A stretch of DNA of 64,000 bases from Rhytidiadelphus loreus (GCA_947034895.1 OX344764.1:63035348-63099347), one strand, 5' to 3'. Counted from the stretch's first letter, positions 35,043-47,308 are shown. A program made the numbers and translations. Notes: generated by a model not told the origin, from the sequence alone.

Positions 35043-36133
35043 AGGTTGTCTTACCCCAAGAAAGTCACTTTACAAGCCATTAATAAAAGTCAAAGTGATA
35101 TTCCTACAAATATTTGCATTTGCATTCATGAGTCCCAATTACAACAATACCTAATTCAAAAATGGTGCATTCTTGTACAATAACTTGTCTACCAAGTTGT
35201 TTCTTCAACCCAAACTTCTTCAATGATTTCAGTTTAGACTGTGAATTGAAGTAGAAAAAATCATGTATATAACTTTTTTCTTAACAATACTAATGATTTT
35301 CTTTCATTGTAGATTTCATGTCTTTAGGTGCATATTTTATATTTTCCAAAATTGAGTAGTAGTAGACCCTCATACAATTTCAAGGATTCAACCCCATAGA
35401 AGTTACTAACAAATTATCCAAATGTTTAAGAAGCATTATCATCTACATGACTAAAATAAGTTACCTATGTGTTGGCATTCAACATGTGCTTTTGAATTTC
35501 AATTGTATGTAATTGGAAAACAAGAATTAAAATGACCATGTATACAAAATCATGTGTGCTATAAAAAATTTACTTCATGAATAAGTCAATTTTTTATAGA
35601 TATAGAAGGAATAAAAAGGAAAAGGTTAAAAGAAAGTTTTAAAACTATCTTTTCTATATTTGAAATTGAATAAATAGGAAGAAAAACAAAAACAAAATAT
35701 AAAATATAAAATAAATAAAAATCTCTTTTTTATTCACTTTTGAAATAGAAAAAATAGGAAGAGAAAGGAAAAGATGTATATTTTATAATTTTTTTAATTA
35801 AGCATTCCAAAAATCCAAAAGCATATTAATCAAGAATTCGGCTTTAGAATTGGGCCTCAATACTTTACATTACCTAGGGCCAGAGTGATAAATTGGAATT
35901 TGGTCCCAAAATTCAACCTCAACCCTTTACATTATCTGGGGCCGGAGTGGTGATTTGAGGCCGAATTGGAGGCAAATTGGGCCAGCCTTCCATCCGGCTT
36001 CAAGCCGTGTATATATCGTCCCTAATACATGGGCAATATATTGTAAGAAATGCTTGTTTTTTGTCGCATATTGTGTACTAATGAATTTTTTTTGCCATAA
36101 CTTATGCATTATGGCTTCAAAAGACTCAAGATT

Positions 36134-36262
36134 CACTACAAGGGATCAAACATTTTTTTGTCAATTTTTTGTCAATTTGGACATTTTTTTGACATAATTA
36201 TGTCAATTCTAACATTTTAGTCAATTAGGACGTGTCAATTTGAACATTATTTTCTTGTAGTG
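36134..36262. mobile_element. 129-bp CACTA-type MITE
   Basis: The element starts CACTACAAGGGATC and ends TTTCTTGTAGTG, flanked by a 3-bp direct repeat ATT (36131-36133, 36263-36265). The interior repeats GTCAATT, including GTCAATTTGGAC (36171) and GTCAATTAGGAC (36220), similar to the motif field at 16656-18990. Confidence 0.8.
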
Positions 36263-38464
36263 ATTCATAAGTAAGGCAATTATGACTATTATACACCTTG
36301 CCTAATTTTTTTCTTAACATTTTTCAAAAATGTTTTACTATTTTAAAAATAGCCCCAATTAATGGCACATTTTCTAGTTAGGAGGGATAGTACTATTCCT
36401 AGCACCAAAAAATGAATTTGGAGTTGAAATTTGGAAGGAATGGTCTTTTAATAGACTACACTAGCAACTATTGTTTGAAGAAATTTTAAAAATAATTGGT
36501 TCTATATTGTATGGAAGTATGGAACTATGGAAGTCCACAAAGTGAGATTCATTATTCTTGCATTTTGAAACATGCAAAATATTATTTTGGTGATTCTTTA
36601 GGTGAATGACCATCTCTACAGAGTTGTTAAAAATGACTAGTTTTGTTTTTTTTAATTTCAAAAAATCCTAGTGTAGACTCTCATTTTGCAACTATATATA
36701 AATGGATTTATTTATTTATTTTTAGAGATATAATCACATGTCTTCTAAAGTTATAAAAATCCAAATCTTTTTGAGAAAATCTAAAATTATTGTGAATTTT
36801 TGAATACAAATTGAAAAAAATTCATATAGAATACCAAATATGCATTTAAAATCTGAAATTTTCTCCATAAGTGTGCATTCTAGTGGAAAACATTGTATTG
36901 CAAATCAATTTACTATGTCATTCTAAAATTAAAAAGATTGACACTCCATGGTTATAGGTTGAAGTTTGAGATGGCAATAAAATACTAAAGTTTAGGAGTT
37001 TTCAAATTTAAAATTTAAATATAATCTAAAATTTAAATTTAAAATTTAAATATAATTTAGGATTGGTAAGCTTCATTTTATTAGCTTACCACAAATTTAA
37101 AAAAGGTCATTTTAAAGACTTAAATTCACATAAAAAGAAAGGAGCAAAAATTTGCCAAAATTCATTATTTGATGATCCATGTATTTATCATTTTCATATA
37201 TAGAAACATATTGAATATTTACATTGCAACAATGCTGATTTTGTAATCAACCTATGGTTGGAGATAGGGTGACCTATATAAGAAGAATAGGTTGAATAGG
37301 ATCTTCATGAAAAAAATTCATGGTAATTTTATTTTTGAGGAAAAAAAAGTTGAGAAATATGAAATCCTTCTAAAATCTATTTTTGTAAATGGGAAAAAAA
37401 TTCCCCTCACCATACCCATACAACAAATCTGTTGAATTGCTTAAGTGATTAAAAAGGGGTCGTCTACCTTACATGTGAAATTTCACACCATTCCAAGCAT
37501 TTTTCAATTCATGGTGGAGCTTGTAATTCACGGTGGTCATTGAAATGATAGCAGTGTTGTAAAAAGAAAAAAAAATGGAACGTTTGTCTTCTCCTTGAAC
37601 TTCTAAATCTACCCTTTTCAAGGTGTATTTGACCTTTTTGAGGTGGGCAAGAATCACATTGGTTGGCTGACTTTTTAAACTAAACCTCTAAAAATGAGTT
37701 GTAAACTAAACTACACCATTTAACTTTGGAAAATTCCAAAAGGCAGAGTTTAACTTGAAATTTGATGAAACTATCGTTATTGGATTCATAACTTAGTCTA
37801 TTTTCTAGAAATAATTTTTAAAAGTTTTTAAAAAACTCAAAATTTGATAACAAGAAACTCAAAAATAAGGGGCAATGACTAGAAAATAGTGGCTTGGGTC
37901 ATTCGCGGTTAACTATGAAAGAAACTTGGCACCAAACTCCATTAGACCATGGTTTTGGCATGGTGTTCCAAAGAATTTTTTCCTATGGTTTTCACAAACT
38001 CCAACTCCATGTCCTGCATGGCTGCATTGCACACACTTTATGATTAACTCTACTAAGGTAGGACCACCCATTCCTAACCAGGGAGTCATATCTAACATGT
38101 AGGGTGCAACTATTTTCAACCCAACTTACCCAAGTGTGAAATGTTTTTTTTTCTTCTTGTTTTCAAAGTTGGGACTAATGAGGTCATGACACATGTCCCA
38201 AATTGTCATAAAGTGTGCGGGAAATATTGATCGGGAAAGTAGTCTCTTGGTTGATCGGAATTGAAAGACTCTAGACATTGGCTATGCGTTCAGAAAACTT
38301 CTGGTCTCCCAAAATTCATAGTAATTTCAATTTTGTCAATAAAATCACTAAAAAATTCACAGCCCCAATATTTCTTATCTCTCTACGCGATAAAAACTTC
38401 CATTGCCTCACTTTGCTCCTCATCTGTCCTGAGATCGCTTAAATGATCGGGTATGGGTGGTTCT
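36263..38464. other. AT-rich intergenic sequence
   Basis: No gene is recognised. An AATTTAAAATTTAAATATAAT simple-repeat patch (in two near copies) lies at about 37005-37065. Confidence 0.5.
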
Positions 38465-38645
38465 AACGGATATTTCGTTAAATTGGCGGTATTCTTCCGC
38501 CATTTTTCCATTCATTTTCTAGGACGGGTATAGATTTCAGAGCACATGGTCTAAAGTCTGGGACCGGTTTACATTTCAGACCACATGGTCTAAACCTAAG
38601 AGTGCCAAGTTTGTGTAATATTGCCATTTTAACGAAATATCCGTT
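38465..38645. mobile_element. 181-bp MITE with AACGGATATTTCGTT ends
   Basis: The inverted ends AACGGATATTTCGTTAAA agree with one mismatch just beyond. TTCT is repeated directly on both sides (38461-38464, 38646-38649). The core contains TTTCAGACCACATGGTCTAAA and a similar TTTCAGAGCACATGGTCTAAA. Confidence 0.7.
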
Positions 38646-38812
38646 TTCTACTATATGTACCAAATCATCATGAAGCTAGCCGACAACCATTTTTTTTCTT
38701 CTCTTCTGCACAAGTGAGTTTCTCTTACCAAGAAAACTGTCTTGCTTGTTAAATCATTTGCCACTGTCATAGACATAATAATATTTAATTTGACTCTGTC
38801 CTGTTCCTCTCA

Positions 38813-38867
38813 GGAACAATCTGCCCCACTGCATGAACAATCTGCCCCACTGAACAATCTGCCGCAC
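38813..38867. repeat. Short GAACAATCTGCC tandem repeat, three units
   Basis: GAACAATCTGCCCCACTG occurs three times with small changes, upstream of the gene at 39637. Confidence 0.7.
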
Positions 38868-39207
38868 AGAATAATGTTATGACTTTAATTTCCAGGCCAT
38901 ACCTACACAGATCTAGTGTCAACTGAGCAGCAGTGAGTCCACCTCAACAAGAATAATCCTTCGGATTCGGGAGCACATCAGCACGCTTCCGCTTCGAGCC
39001 ACTGCAATTCCGTGCATGGCGCGCAATTTGGTGTGGAATCTGGACTCTGCCACAATACGTGCCACTTGTACGTCTAGCTAGTCTCTCGTCTGGGCTTGCC
39101 TCGGATTCGTCTGATCATCCGCCCCCACCAAGCATGGCATGGGGGCACAACAGCAGGCACACCGGCAGCGCTATTAAACGCGATACCCTTCAGTTCCTCG
39201 CTGGACC

Positions 39208-39567
39208 CCGGAAGCTACCATGGGCTTTCTTGTTGCCAACCAGTCAATATCTGCTCGAAGATGCTCCAGTTGGGGTCACCAACGAGCATAATTGAGCTTA
39301 ATGTGGTACTAGAATCGCAACTCATGCACTGCAGGTTGTGTAATTCGGAAGGTACAGTCGGTACGGTACTGTACATGAGAGATAGATGCCACAAGAGAGG
39401 AAGCTACCGCGGGTACTTTTTCATTACACTAATTGCGAACTATTCAATGTCTGCCCAAAGAAGATGCTCTTGCTGAGATCATGAGTCGAGCTTAAATGGA
39501 GCAATTTTGGTGTAAGAGATCGCAATTCACTGCGATTTGTGTAATTTGTAAGCTCCTGTCGGTAAGT
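39208..39567 (+). promoter_or_regulatory. Duplicated upstream/5' leader segment of the 39637 gene
   Basis: Two imperfect copies of about 160 bp lie 189 bp apart (from 39210 and 39399). Shared landmarks are GGAAGCTACC, GAAGATGCTC, GAGCTTAA, ATCGCAA..CACTGC and TTGTGTAATT, followed by GTCGGTA. The in-frame ATG at 39496 falls in the second copy. I therefore treat this as non-coding leader and prefer the ATG at 39637 as the start. Confidence 0.55.
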
Positions 39568-39636
39568 TGGAAAAGAGAGTGTGACCACGTAGTACAGACG
39601 ATAGATAGTGGGGATTCGGAAACAAGCAAACCGAGT

Positions 39637-41264
39637 ATGAATTTGAAAGCCATTTTAGTGTTCAGCGGCTCCGTTTTGTCGCTGGCAGCGGAAGTCACCA
39701 GCAACCACAGGAGATGGTTGATCACCGTCTTGTCAATCGCCCTGGTGACGTCGTTCTTCCCCATCATCGTCAGTTTGACCGAGTTTTTCCTGTCGCCCCG
39801 CTGCAAATGGAGGAGATTCAAGTACGCCTTCTACGAATTGTTCCTGGACGAGTATTTCCCTCTCTGGGAGACGGATAGGAGGCTGCAGGGGAGGAGCGTT
39901 TACTGTCACCAAGGTCACGGCAAAACCGTCCATTGCCTTCACGACAGCCATCTCGTGGTTGCTGCAATGCCGAGCACCCCGGAGTCCAATATCGTCGACA
40001 TCCCCTCTGACATCGTGAAGAATCTGAAGATCAGCTTCTTAAACAAAGCCTTTGCTTCCAACGCCTTCGGTTGGAGTGCCGAAATCTCGCTCAGCCAAGG
40101 AGGATTGAGTGTTCTCCGGGAATATGAAAGTGCACTGGGGTATACTTACGAAGTGGATCTTAGGCCGGATGACCCCGCGGGGAAACACGTCTTCAGTCAG
40201 TTGCAGCAAGAGTATGTACTGATGGAGCTCGAGATCGACGTCGGGGATCTGAACGTTTTTTTCAGGTACCAATAGCTTGCAAGATTCACTTCATGACATG
40301 ATTCCGTCGCCCACGGGTTTAGTAGGAAGATGGCTGGTGATATTTTCGAGAAGATATAGCTTCACCTTCTCAGTTGTAGAACTGTCACTAGCTATCCTGC
40401 ATTCAATTTGTAGAATTCACTGATTCCACTCACCAAGCCATCTTCCTGTCTTGACACTCACTAGTAATTAAGTAGCATGTTTTTTTCTGCGGGATATTGA
40501 TGCATGCTGCTCAAGACGAATCTAGCACAGGAGAAATCCAAAATGTCCATCTATAGAATACTTGAGGAATTTCATGACCACTGTCCAGTAGGTGATGTTA
40601 CAATACAATACACCAGGATACGGCAAACAAGGAATGGAATTTGGACACAAAAGAACATTTGTCAAATTTCCATAACTATTGGATTTCACCTGGAGATTCT
40701 TCTACCAAGACTCTTTATAACAGCTCTAGATCCAAGTAATTGTGCACCTGCACAAATCGTTGCACCTTTTACCGAAAATATATCAACATAACAAACGTTC
40801 CGATCCCTTCATGCAGGTTTGACAGAGGCGGAGTATTTGCCCCAAAATGTGGCAACGGCGGCTCGAGCACGACTTCCATTACGTTCAAACTGAAAGGAAA
40901 CCCAAAGGTCCTAACTTTGCTCAAACCGCGGTGGGATTTCCGAGAGGCCCGGAGATTCATCGCCTACCTGGCCTATTGGAAGCAGCGACAATGCTGCGGC
41001 GTGCTGTTGACGCCTCCTTTCCGGCGAGGCTATGTGACCCCTGCCATCGTCTTGAACGTGTGCACTGTGCAGGACTTGATCGATGTGGCGGAAAGCGAAG
41101 CGCCCTTGACTCGGTTTCGAGCAATTTATCATTGCCTTTCGGAAGGAGAGTCGTTTTGGAAGAGCGAGCAGAAAGCAGCCGTGATTGACAAAGCAGCCGC
41201 GAGGATACGAGCGAGGAGAGCCGCAGGGAAGCCGCCAGACAGTAACGTACGTCCTTGCGTTTGA
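39637..41264 (+). CDS. Unrecognised membrane-anchored protein, two exons, 358 aa
   Basis: I do not recognise the family. Exon 1 is 39637-40265 and exon 2 is 40817-41264. The intron of 551 bp starts GTACCA, ends ATGCAG and joins FFR-FDRGGVF in frame. Residues 5-18 and about 28-52 are hydrophobic (ILVFSGSVLSLAA; LITVLSIALVTSFFPIIVSL), consistent with one or two N-terminal membrane segments. The rest is a soluble domain with Trp/Tyr/Phe-rich stretches (KYAFYELFLDEYFPLWETD), a beta-like middle, the exon-2 block KPRWDFREARRFIAYLAYW, CCGVLLTPPFRRGY and an Arg/Ala-rich tail. Exons are GC-rich, which supports a real gene. An in-frame upstream ATG (39496) would give 405 residues but lies in a duplicated leader. 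The intron carries a dispersed repeat. Confidence 0.65.
40495..40715. repeat. Dispersed repeat in the intron (partner at 32258-32515)
   Basis: AAATGTCCATCTATAGAATA, GAGGAATTTCATG, ACACCAGGA, GAACATTTGTC and TTTCACCTGGAGA follow the same order as the copy behind the SDR gene. Confidence 0.5.
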
Positions 41265-41286
41265 TGAGTGTAGGATAAGTTAAGTG

Positions 41287-41700
41287 TAAGGTAGTATGCT
41301 GTAAAAGCGCTCCCCTTCTTCAAACCGCTCCTATTTTGGGGTGAAAAATGGAAATCAAGTGATCCTTAAATGGACCACTGTAACAATTGAATGCATCAAG
41401 AAAAAATTATTTTTCTATTGCAAGAGCCAATCATTGCCTTTGATTTCCGCACATCTGCTTACAAAGTGCAAGTGAACAGATTTTGGGAGACCTATGGTCA
41501 CAAATAGGTGCTTATGCCCTGAATCTTTGAAAATTTATAAGTAATTCAAAAATACTTGGAAAAATACAAAACCACTTGTGTTAGTTTCCACATCCATTTT
41601 TCTTTCTCTGAAAAATGATCTAAAAATAATTCTGTCCACTTCAGCCTATGAAAAAGGCGGACCAGCTCTTAAATGGTCGCTTTTAGAGCATACTACCTTA
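41287..41700. mobile_element. TAAGGTAG-family MITE, 414 bp
   Basis: The left end reads TAAGGTAGTATGCTGTAAAA and the inverse of the right end reads TAAGGTAGTATGCTCTAAAA. The interior matches 26213-26518 and, in inverse, parts of 44550-44891 (AAACCACTTGTGTTAG against CTAACCCAAGTGGTTT). It lies directly behind the stop codon of the 39637-41264 gene and may contribute to its 3' end. Confidence 0.75.
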
Positions 41701-43571
41701 GTAGAGTCATCAAAATTATCATTTATTTTGTACAAAATTGATTGATGGCCTAGGCAGAGTTTTAACTAGCTTAAGGTATGTTCTCACTTAGTGTTAAAGA
41801 GTGTTGTTAGTGAGGGTCTTAGGGACAAATTTAGACAGACTTCTGGACCGGATTCACATTGCAAGCATCACTCTCCTAACATCAAGTGCAAACATACCAT
41901 TAGTTAGCCCAGGGACTATTAACCCTAGAAAGACATAGCCAATTGTCGAGGTTCCGTATGTGATGGTCAAATTTAGCAATAGGACTGCTGGAATATTTTA
42001 CTTTCTAGTGTTGAATGATTTCAACAAGTTGAAAATCACATTTTTCGAATTTTGGCACTCTTGGCTATTAAATTTTTTTGGTTTTTGTCTACCATCAAAT
42101 TTCTTTTCAGTTGCAACAAATTTTATTCTTTTCTTAATTGATTTGTTTTCTTATTGCTTCATCTTTTCTTGGTTGTTTTGTCTTTTCAAATTGATCATAA
42201 TTATTGAATAAATGTTTTATTGTTTTTCCTCTTGGAAATGATACTCTTCAAAATTTCTTAATTTTTTTTTTATTCTAAAAATTAAGTAATATGGAAGAAA
42301 AAAATTCTAAAATACTTTGGACATTTCACTTATACTATTTCAAAACTTCAGACATTTCAAAAAATACTTAACTTATGTCTGAATTCGACCCTCATATAGG
42401 GTAGACAACGCAAAAGGTATTAGATTCTAGGATGAATAGGATAGTTTTATGATTTCGGTTGTAAACTAGGTCAACTTTGCCACATTGCAAACCAATTCAA
42501 AACGTGCAAATTGGATGAAATTCCACCTCATTTGTCATATTTTACCTTCTTCAAAGAAGTAGAGTTACATTTTCAACAATAAAATTAAACTTAGATCCAT
42601 GCCATCATGTAGATTGTATAGCTTACAACCAAGGATGGAAAGACATGCACGATAGTTCAAATATTATATTGAATGCTTTGACTATTGTATACATAGCTAA
42701 TGAATTCACAAGATTCAAATTCATACACAATGAATGTCAATTTCCTTAACTCGAAGGCATTTGACTACTTTAGCACCTTTCAAATTGTGCAACTTGAAAC
42801 ATCAATCTATTCTAGTCCTAATTTTTTGAAATTTAAAGTAGTTGCACATTTCAATATTTGGAGGTGGAATCATACCAATTTAGCAAAATTGCCAATTGAA
42901 TGGCCCGTATAGATTACAAAGCATATAAGCCTTTTCACCTTCATTATGTATGCATAGAGTAGTTTCAAATTTGTATTTTCAATCATTCTACAACCTTTGA
43001 TGACCTCATCCATTGTTTAGATGGTTTAGTAACCAAGATTGACATTATTTGAAGATAATGCTTTTTAACTTTTGATTAATACCTAAATGGACACACACTC
43101 TAACTTATGTTATTATTGTGTACATTTTGATTTCAATATATACTCATCTTTAAAATTTATCAACAATAGGTGTCTACCGTAGTACCTTATTCGGTTCAGC
43201 AAAAATTGCGAAATAATTAATAAAATTTAAGATTTCTACTTTGGTTGTAAAAAAATATTTACTGAAATTTTATCATACAGTTAAATTATCCCACATTCAA
43301 CAACTATACCATTTTTCAAAGAAAAGTTGCAAAAATGATTGTTCTTCTTCATTACTTATTACAAGTAATGATTTTTTTCCCCACTCCACTTATAGTGCAA
43401 GTGGCGTTGAGTTGTTTGTGGGAATCTAGCCCCAAAAGCAATTTTAGAAGATGTGTGTGGAATCGAGAAAGACAAGCTATTTATAAAAATTGGATGGTAG
43501 GAGGTAAGACAACCCATGTAGAATACATAAATGGTTAGGATTAGTAGGGGCTCAATTAAGTCAAAAGCAAG
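41701..43571. other. AT-rich intergenic sequence
   Basis: No gene is recognised. The frame at 41960-42211 is phenylalanine/leucine-rich text from T-rich DNA without family resemblance. Confidence 0.45.
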
Positions 43572-43841
43572 AATTATGTTCAAAGTAGAATTTCAGACCT
43601 CATTTAGGTAATGTAAATAACTTTTTTCAAAATACTTTTAATTAAGCTAATGTATTAAATTAAGCTAATGTATTAAATTAAGCTAATGTATTAAATTAAG
43701 CTAATGTATTAAATTAAGCTAATGTATTAAATTAAGCTAATGTATTAAATTAAGCTAATGTATTAAATCAAGCTAAACATTTTTGAAGATGTTATTTTTT
43801 TATGCCAAAATGAAGTCCGAAATTCTACTTTGAACACAATT
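43572..43841. mobile_element. 270-bp MITE with 18-bp tandem repeat core
   Basis: The inverted ends read AATTATGTTCAAAGTAGAAT (left) and AATTGTGTTCAAAGTAGAAT (right, inverted); pairing continues through TTCAGACCTCATTT. The core from 43641 to about 43775 is about 7.5 near-identical copies of the 18-bp unit ATTAAGCTAATGTATTAA. Confidence 0.75.
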
Positions 43842-44549
43842 ACTACTTTTTGATTATGAGCGATTTAGCTCTCATCTTCAAATTACCCTATATCCTTTGA
43901 GGGTTCATGACTAACAATGGATTTCATTATAAAAAAGACCTCTCCATCCTTCATTCTTACTAAATGTTAGTGAAAAAATTTGTTCTTCTTTCCATCAAAA
44001 AAGTTCTTCATGGTAAACAATCATTGGACTTTACATACTAACATTGGATAACTTGTTCATTTAATTCTTAATGAATTTTGTAGGATCCCTAAAATTGACA
44101 TATTTCCATTGATTTTGACAATCGGTGTTGTTAGTTTTCAGGATTTTCGACAATTATCTTTATGATTTCCTGAAATTACAATATCCTTAAAAGATAATTA
44201 ATTTTTGCCAAACCTGATAAGGTACTACGGTATTTAAGGTAGTTGTTTGTAATAAGTGTAGTTATCTTACTGAGAGCCAAATCTAACTCCAATTTACATT
44301 CTTCAACTTCAAGCCCTTCATGACTTGGGTCTCTTTAATTTGCCTCACTCTCACACATTGTAACTCTTTTTTATTGTTGAAAAATATTGAACCTCTTGAA
44401 TTGATGCTTCCCCTTGAAATTCTCAATCAACTTATGAATAGGTAAATTTTCTCCATCTTCCAAGGGACACTCCCAATCATCATTTCTTCATGTTCAAGAA
44501 TGCATGTTATGAGGGTGAAGCAATCAAGCTACAAGTTTATCTCTAGATG

Positions 44550-44891
44550 TAAGGTAGGAGGTCCATAAATGGACCAACCTAAGGTCTAGAACTGAATTTT
44601 GGGGAGGTGAAACATCTTGAAATATTTTTCAGTAAATTTTCCTTGAAAGATAAGTGGAATTGACATCTAACCCAAGTGGTTTCATATTTTGTGGAGCTTT
44701 GTGAAATTAGTTATTAATAACATTTTAAAGTTGAAATGGCATAAGGCTCTAAAATGACTTACCTCCTAAAATGTACTCTATCTATACATTGTTGAAGGCT
44801 ATAAAAAAGAAACATGTACAAAAAGTGTACATTTAAAGAGGTGGACCATTTAATTAGAGTTTGAACGCTTCAGTTAGAACCTCCTACCTTA
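44550..44891. mobile_element. TAAGGTAG-family MITE, 342 bp, intact ends
   Basis: The ends are exact inverses over TAAGGTAGGAGGT, and one further base on each side also pairs. The interior matches 27174-27494 and 45171-45486. No clear target duplication. Confidence 0.75.
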
Positions 44892-45170
44892 CGTTAAGAT
44901 AACTTAAGTTCAGCTAGCTTACGAAGAGCCAACTGAAGCCTGTCTGTCTCCAAGTGAAGTGACTGAGAGGCAAGTCTGTCCGTGCCTGTCCTTCAGTCTG
45001 TGACTTAAATTATAAAGTAAGACCGTCTTCTCACTGTTTGATGGCATGTGCACATCAGGCTCCAGACATCTGACTCAAATAAAAATAAAAAAAATTAACC
45101 CACACCAGCACAACTGATGCAGCCATTCTCAAAACCATAAGCGTAGGATACAGACTCCAAGATTGAATCA

Positions 45171-45486
45171 TAAGGTAGGAGGTTCATAAATCGCCCATCT
45201 AATAGCTGAAACTGAAATTGGGGGAGGTGAAGCTTCTTGAATTAATTTTCAGTAAATTTTCCTTGAAAGTCAAGTGGAATTGGTATCTAACCCAAGTGGT
45301 TTTACATTTTTTGGAGCTTTGTGGAATTAGTTATGAAATTTTGAAGTTGAAATGGTGTAGCAATCTATAATGTACATTGTTTGTACGTTGATGAATGCTA
45401 TGAAAAAGCAACATGTACAAATAGTGCACATTTGAGGAAGTGGGCAATTAAAAAGCACGTGCTCTCTTAGAATCTTCTACTGTAAC
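45171..45486. mobile_element. TAAGGTAG-family MITE, degenerate right end
   Basis: Starts TAAGGTAGGAGGTTCATAAA. The interior matches the 44550 copy (CTTGAAAGTCAAGTGGAATT, AACCCAAGTGGTTTTACATT). The right end has decayed to CTTCTACTGTAAC. Confidence 0.65.
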
Positions 45487-45889
45487 AACCACTCTACTAG
45501 ATGGAGTACAAAAGTTTTGTGTATCCTCTGGCATTGAATTGTCAACTAAGGTAAACATGCCTGAGGTAACTACACCTAAAATCAAATAAGTAAGACATTC
45601 ATACTGGTTCCCATTATTATATTGAAAAAACTTGTTGTGGGGTCTTGTTGGTAGTCAAGAGGGTTTTAGGGCCCCTCCCATTTGTGTTAAAATCTAGTTA
45701 AATTATAGAGATATCTATTTTACAAAATTTGGTCATACATCATTTTAGATTGAACTCTTCACAGATCGTATTTTTGTTACATAATGTGGTGTTGTTTTAA
45801 TTTGAAAGATGTGCATATGGATGTTTCCTATAAATCTATGCAACTAAATTAAAAAAAATTCATCACCAATGTTTTTCAATCAATTATCA

Positions 45890-46429
45890 TATAAAACCAT
45901 GAATTTCAAACAAAACAATTCACCAAAAATGGAGTTTTTCTTTTTTGAAACCCAAATTTGTGCTTGATTGGAATTGCGCATGAATTCAATGTTCATTACG
46001 TAAGACAAAAAATGCCAATTGTATTTATATTGTGGAAAATTCTGTTGAATGGCAAAATCAAATTTTGCAGTGCCCAATTCTATAGATTTTGAAAATCCAT
46101 AAATTGATCGGGGTTATGCATGATATATCCTTTAACCTCATATTTTTTTGGTGACCAACGTTTTAGATTTGACATGTGAAAAGAGGATTGAAAGACTTCA
46201 AATCACTTTCACACATTTAACACCTTCATGATCATACATTTTAATCTTTCAATCCATAAGTGATATTGTTGTGTTTTCTTTTCCCATGTGATCTCTAGCA
46301 TGTCTAGTTTGAATTTGTATGGTTATAATTTTTTAAAAACTGATAAAACTTATCAAAATGTTGACTTCTTGTTCAATTTCGAGAAAATTCCATGAAGCTC
46401 AAACAAGGCCTTGGGCATTTAGGGGTTAA
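45890..46429. mobile_element. TTAA-bounded element related to copy 1, right end only
   Basis: The right end GGGCATTTAGGGGTTAA (ending 46429) equals that of copy 1. Reading inward on the minus strand, the text follows the left half of 601-1231 (TTGAACAAGAAGTCAACATTTTG-like, CATGAAGGTGTTAAAT). The left end was not found. Confidence 0.5.
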
Positions 46430-47308
46430 AAGTTTGAAACTGCAAAATCAATTCATTGGATCAAGATGCCGATAAGCCGACAAGGAGTTCGCCATGCGTA
46501 TGTGACTCTGCAAGTGGATTCAACCAAGTACTTCATAAAGGTGTGAAATTGTTGCCTCCTACAAAGGCATCTGAGGAATCTAATCTCATGGAATGCAAAA
46601 AGCAGGATTGACTGGGAACCTGACCTCACATTACTTGTATATCTAGCAACGATGGTTTGGGACCAGGACTTCAATTTCGTATAAAAATTTACAACTTTGA
46701 TGCCTTACATCATGACATTCTTTAGACTGGAGTCCTCGCACCTTGGAATCATAATAACACTAAGAGTGAGAAGGTTCATCCATGTAAATATCAAATTACA
46801 ACATAAGATTAGAGCTGGCCAATGAGAAAGTGATCGAGATTGAGATAGACAATGACATCACTCGATTCCAATAATGTCAAGCCCGCAATTGAATGAAGTT
46901 CATCTCTCCGCTTGATAAACATTAAGCTCATATTGAGTTCAGTTTTTTACAAGACAGCATTCGACAAGTGTACCTTTTCTGAGCTACCCTGGCACTAGAA
47001 GAGAGCAGCCAGTTACAAAAACAGAAATGGTGGACAGAGCAAGAGTACCAAGAAAATGATCCAACGACAAAACGTCCATTTTCCAAGGATTCGAAACCAT
47101 GTAAACGCAGCTACACCCAGCGAATAGCTCTGTACACGTGAGGTCAATAGGCTCATCTTAAAATCCAGACTACAAAACTGGCAAGTCTAAAGTATTGGCC
47201 CTCGAGGGTGATGATTTTGTACGTTTCTAAGCTACTTGTATAAGCAAATCAGTCCTGCCGACTGATCAAGGAACATTCCATAAGACACATCCATTCAGCA
47301 TCACATTG
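46430..47308. other. 3' flank of the WRC-domain gene
   Basis: No separate gene is recognised. The part next to 47309 is the probable 3' UTR of the minus-strand gene. Confidence 0.4.

Larger units (their letters stand above)
33681..36023. mobile_element. 2.34-kb TIR element with GC-rich ends and AT-rich core
   Basis: The left end (from 33681, AGGGCTGGTATATAC..GCCGGATTGAAGGCCGG) and the inverse of the right end (AGGGACGATATATACACGGC, then GCCGGATGGAAGGC) form imperfect inverted repeats. AATA flanks both sides (33677-33680, 36024-36027). Subterminal GGGCCAGA/GGGGCCGGA motifs recur inside each end. The core is very AT-rich, has no transposase and contains two smaller elements (34390-34627, 34879-35042). 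Superfamily not assigned. Confidence 0.65.
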
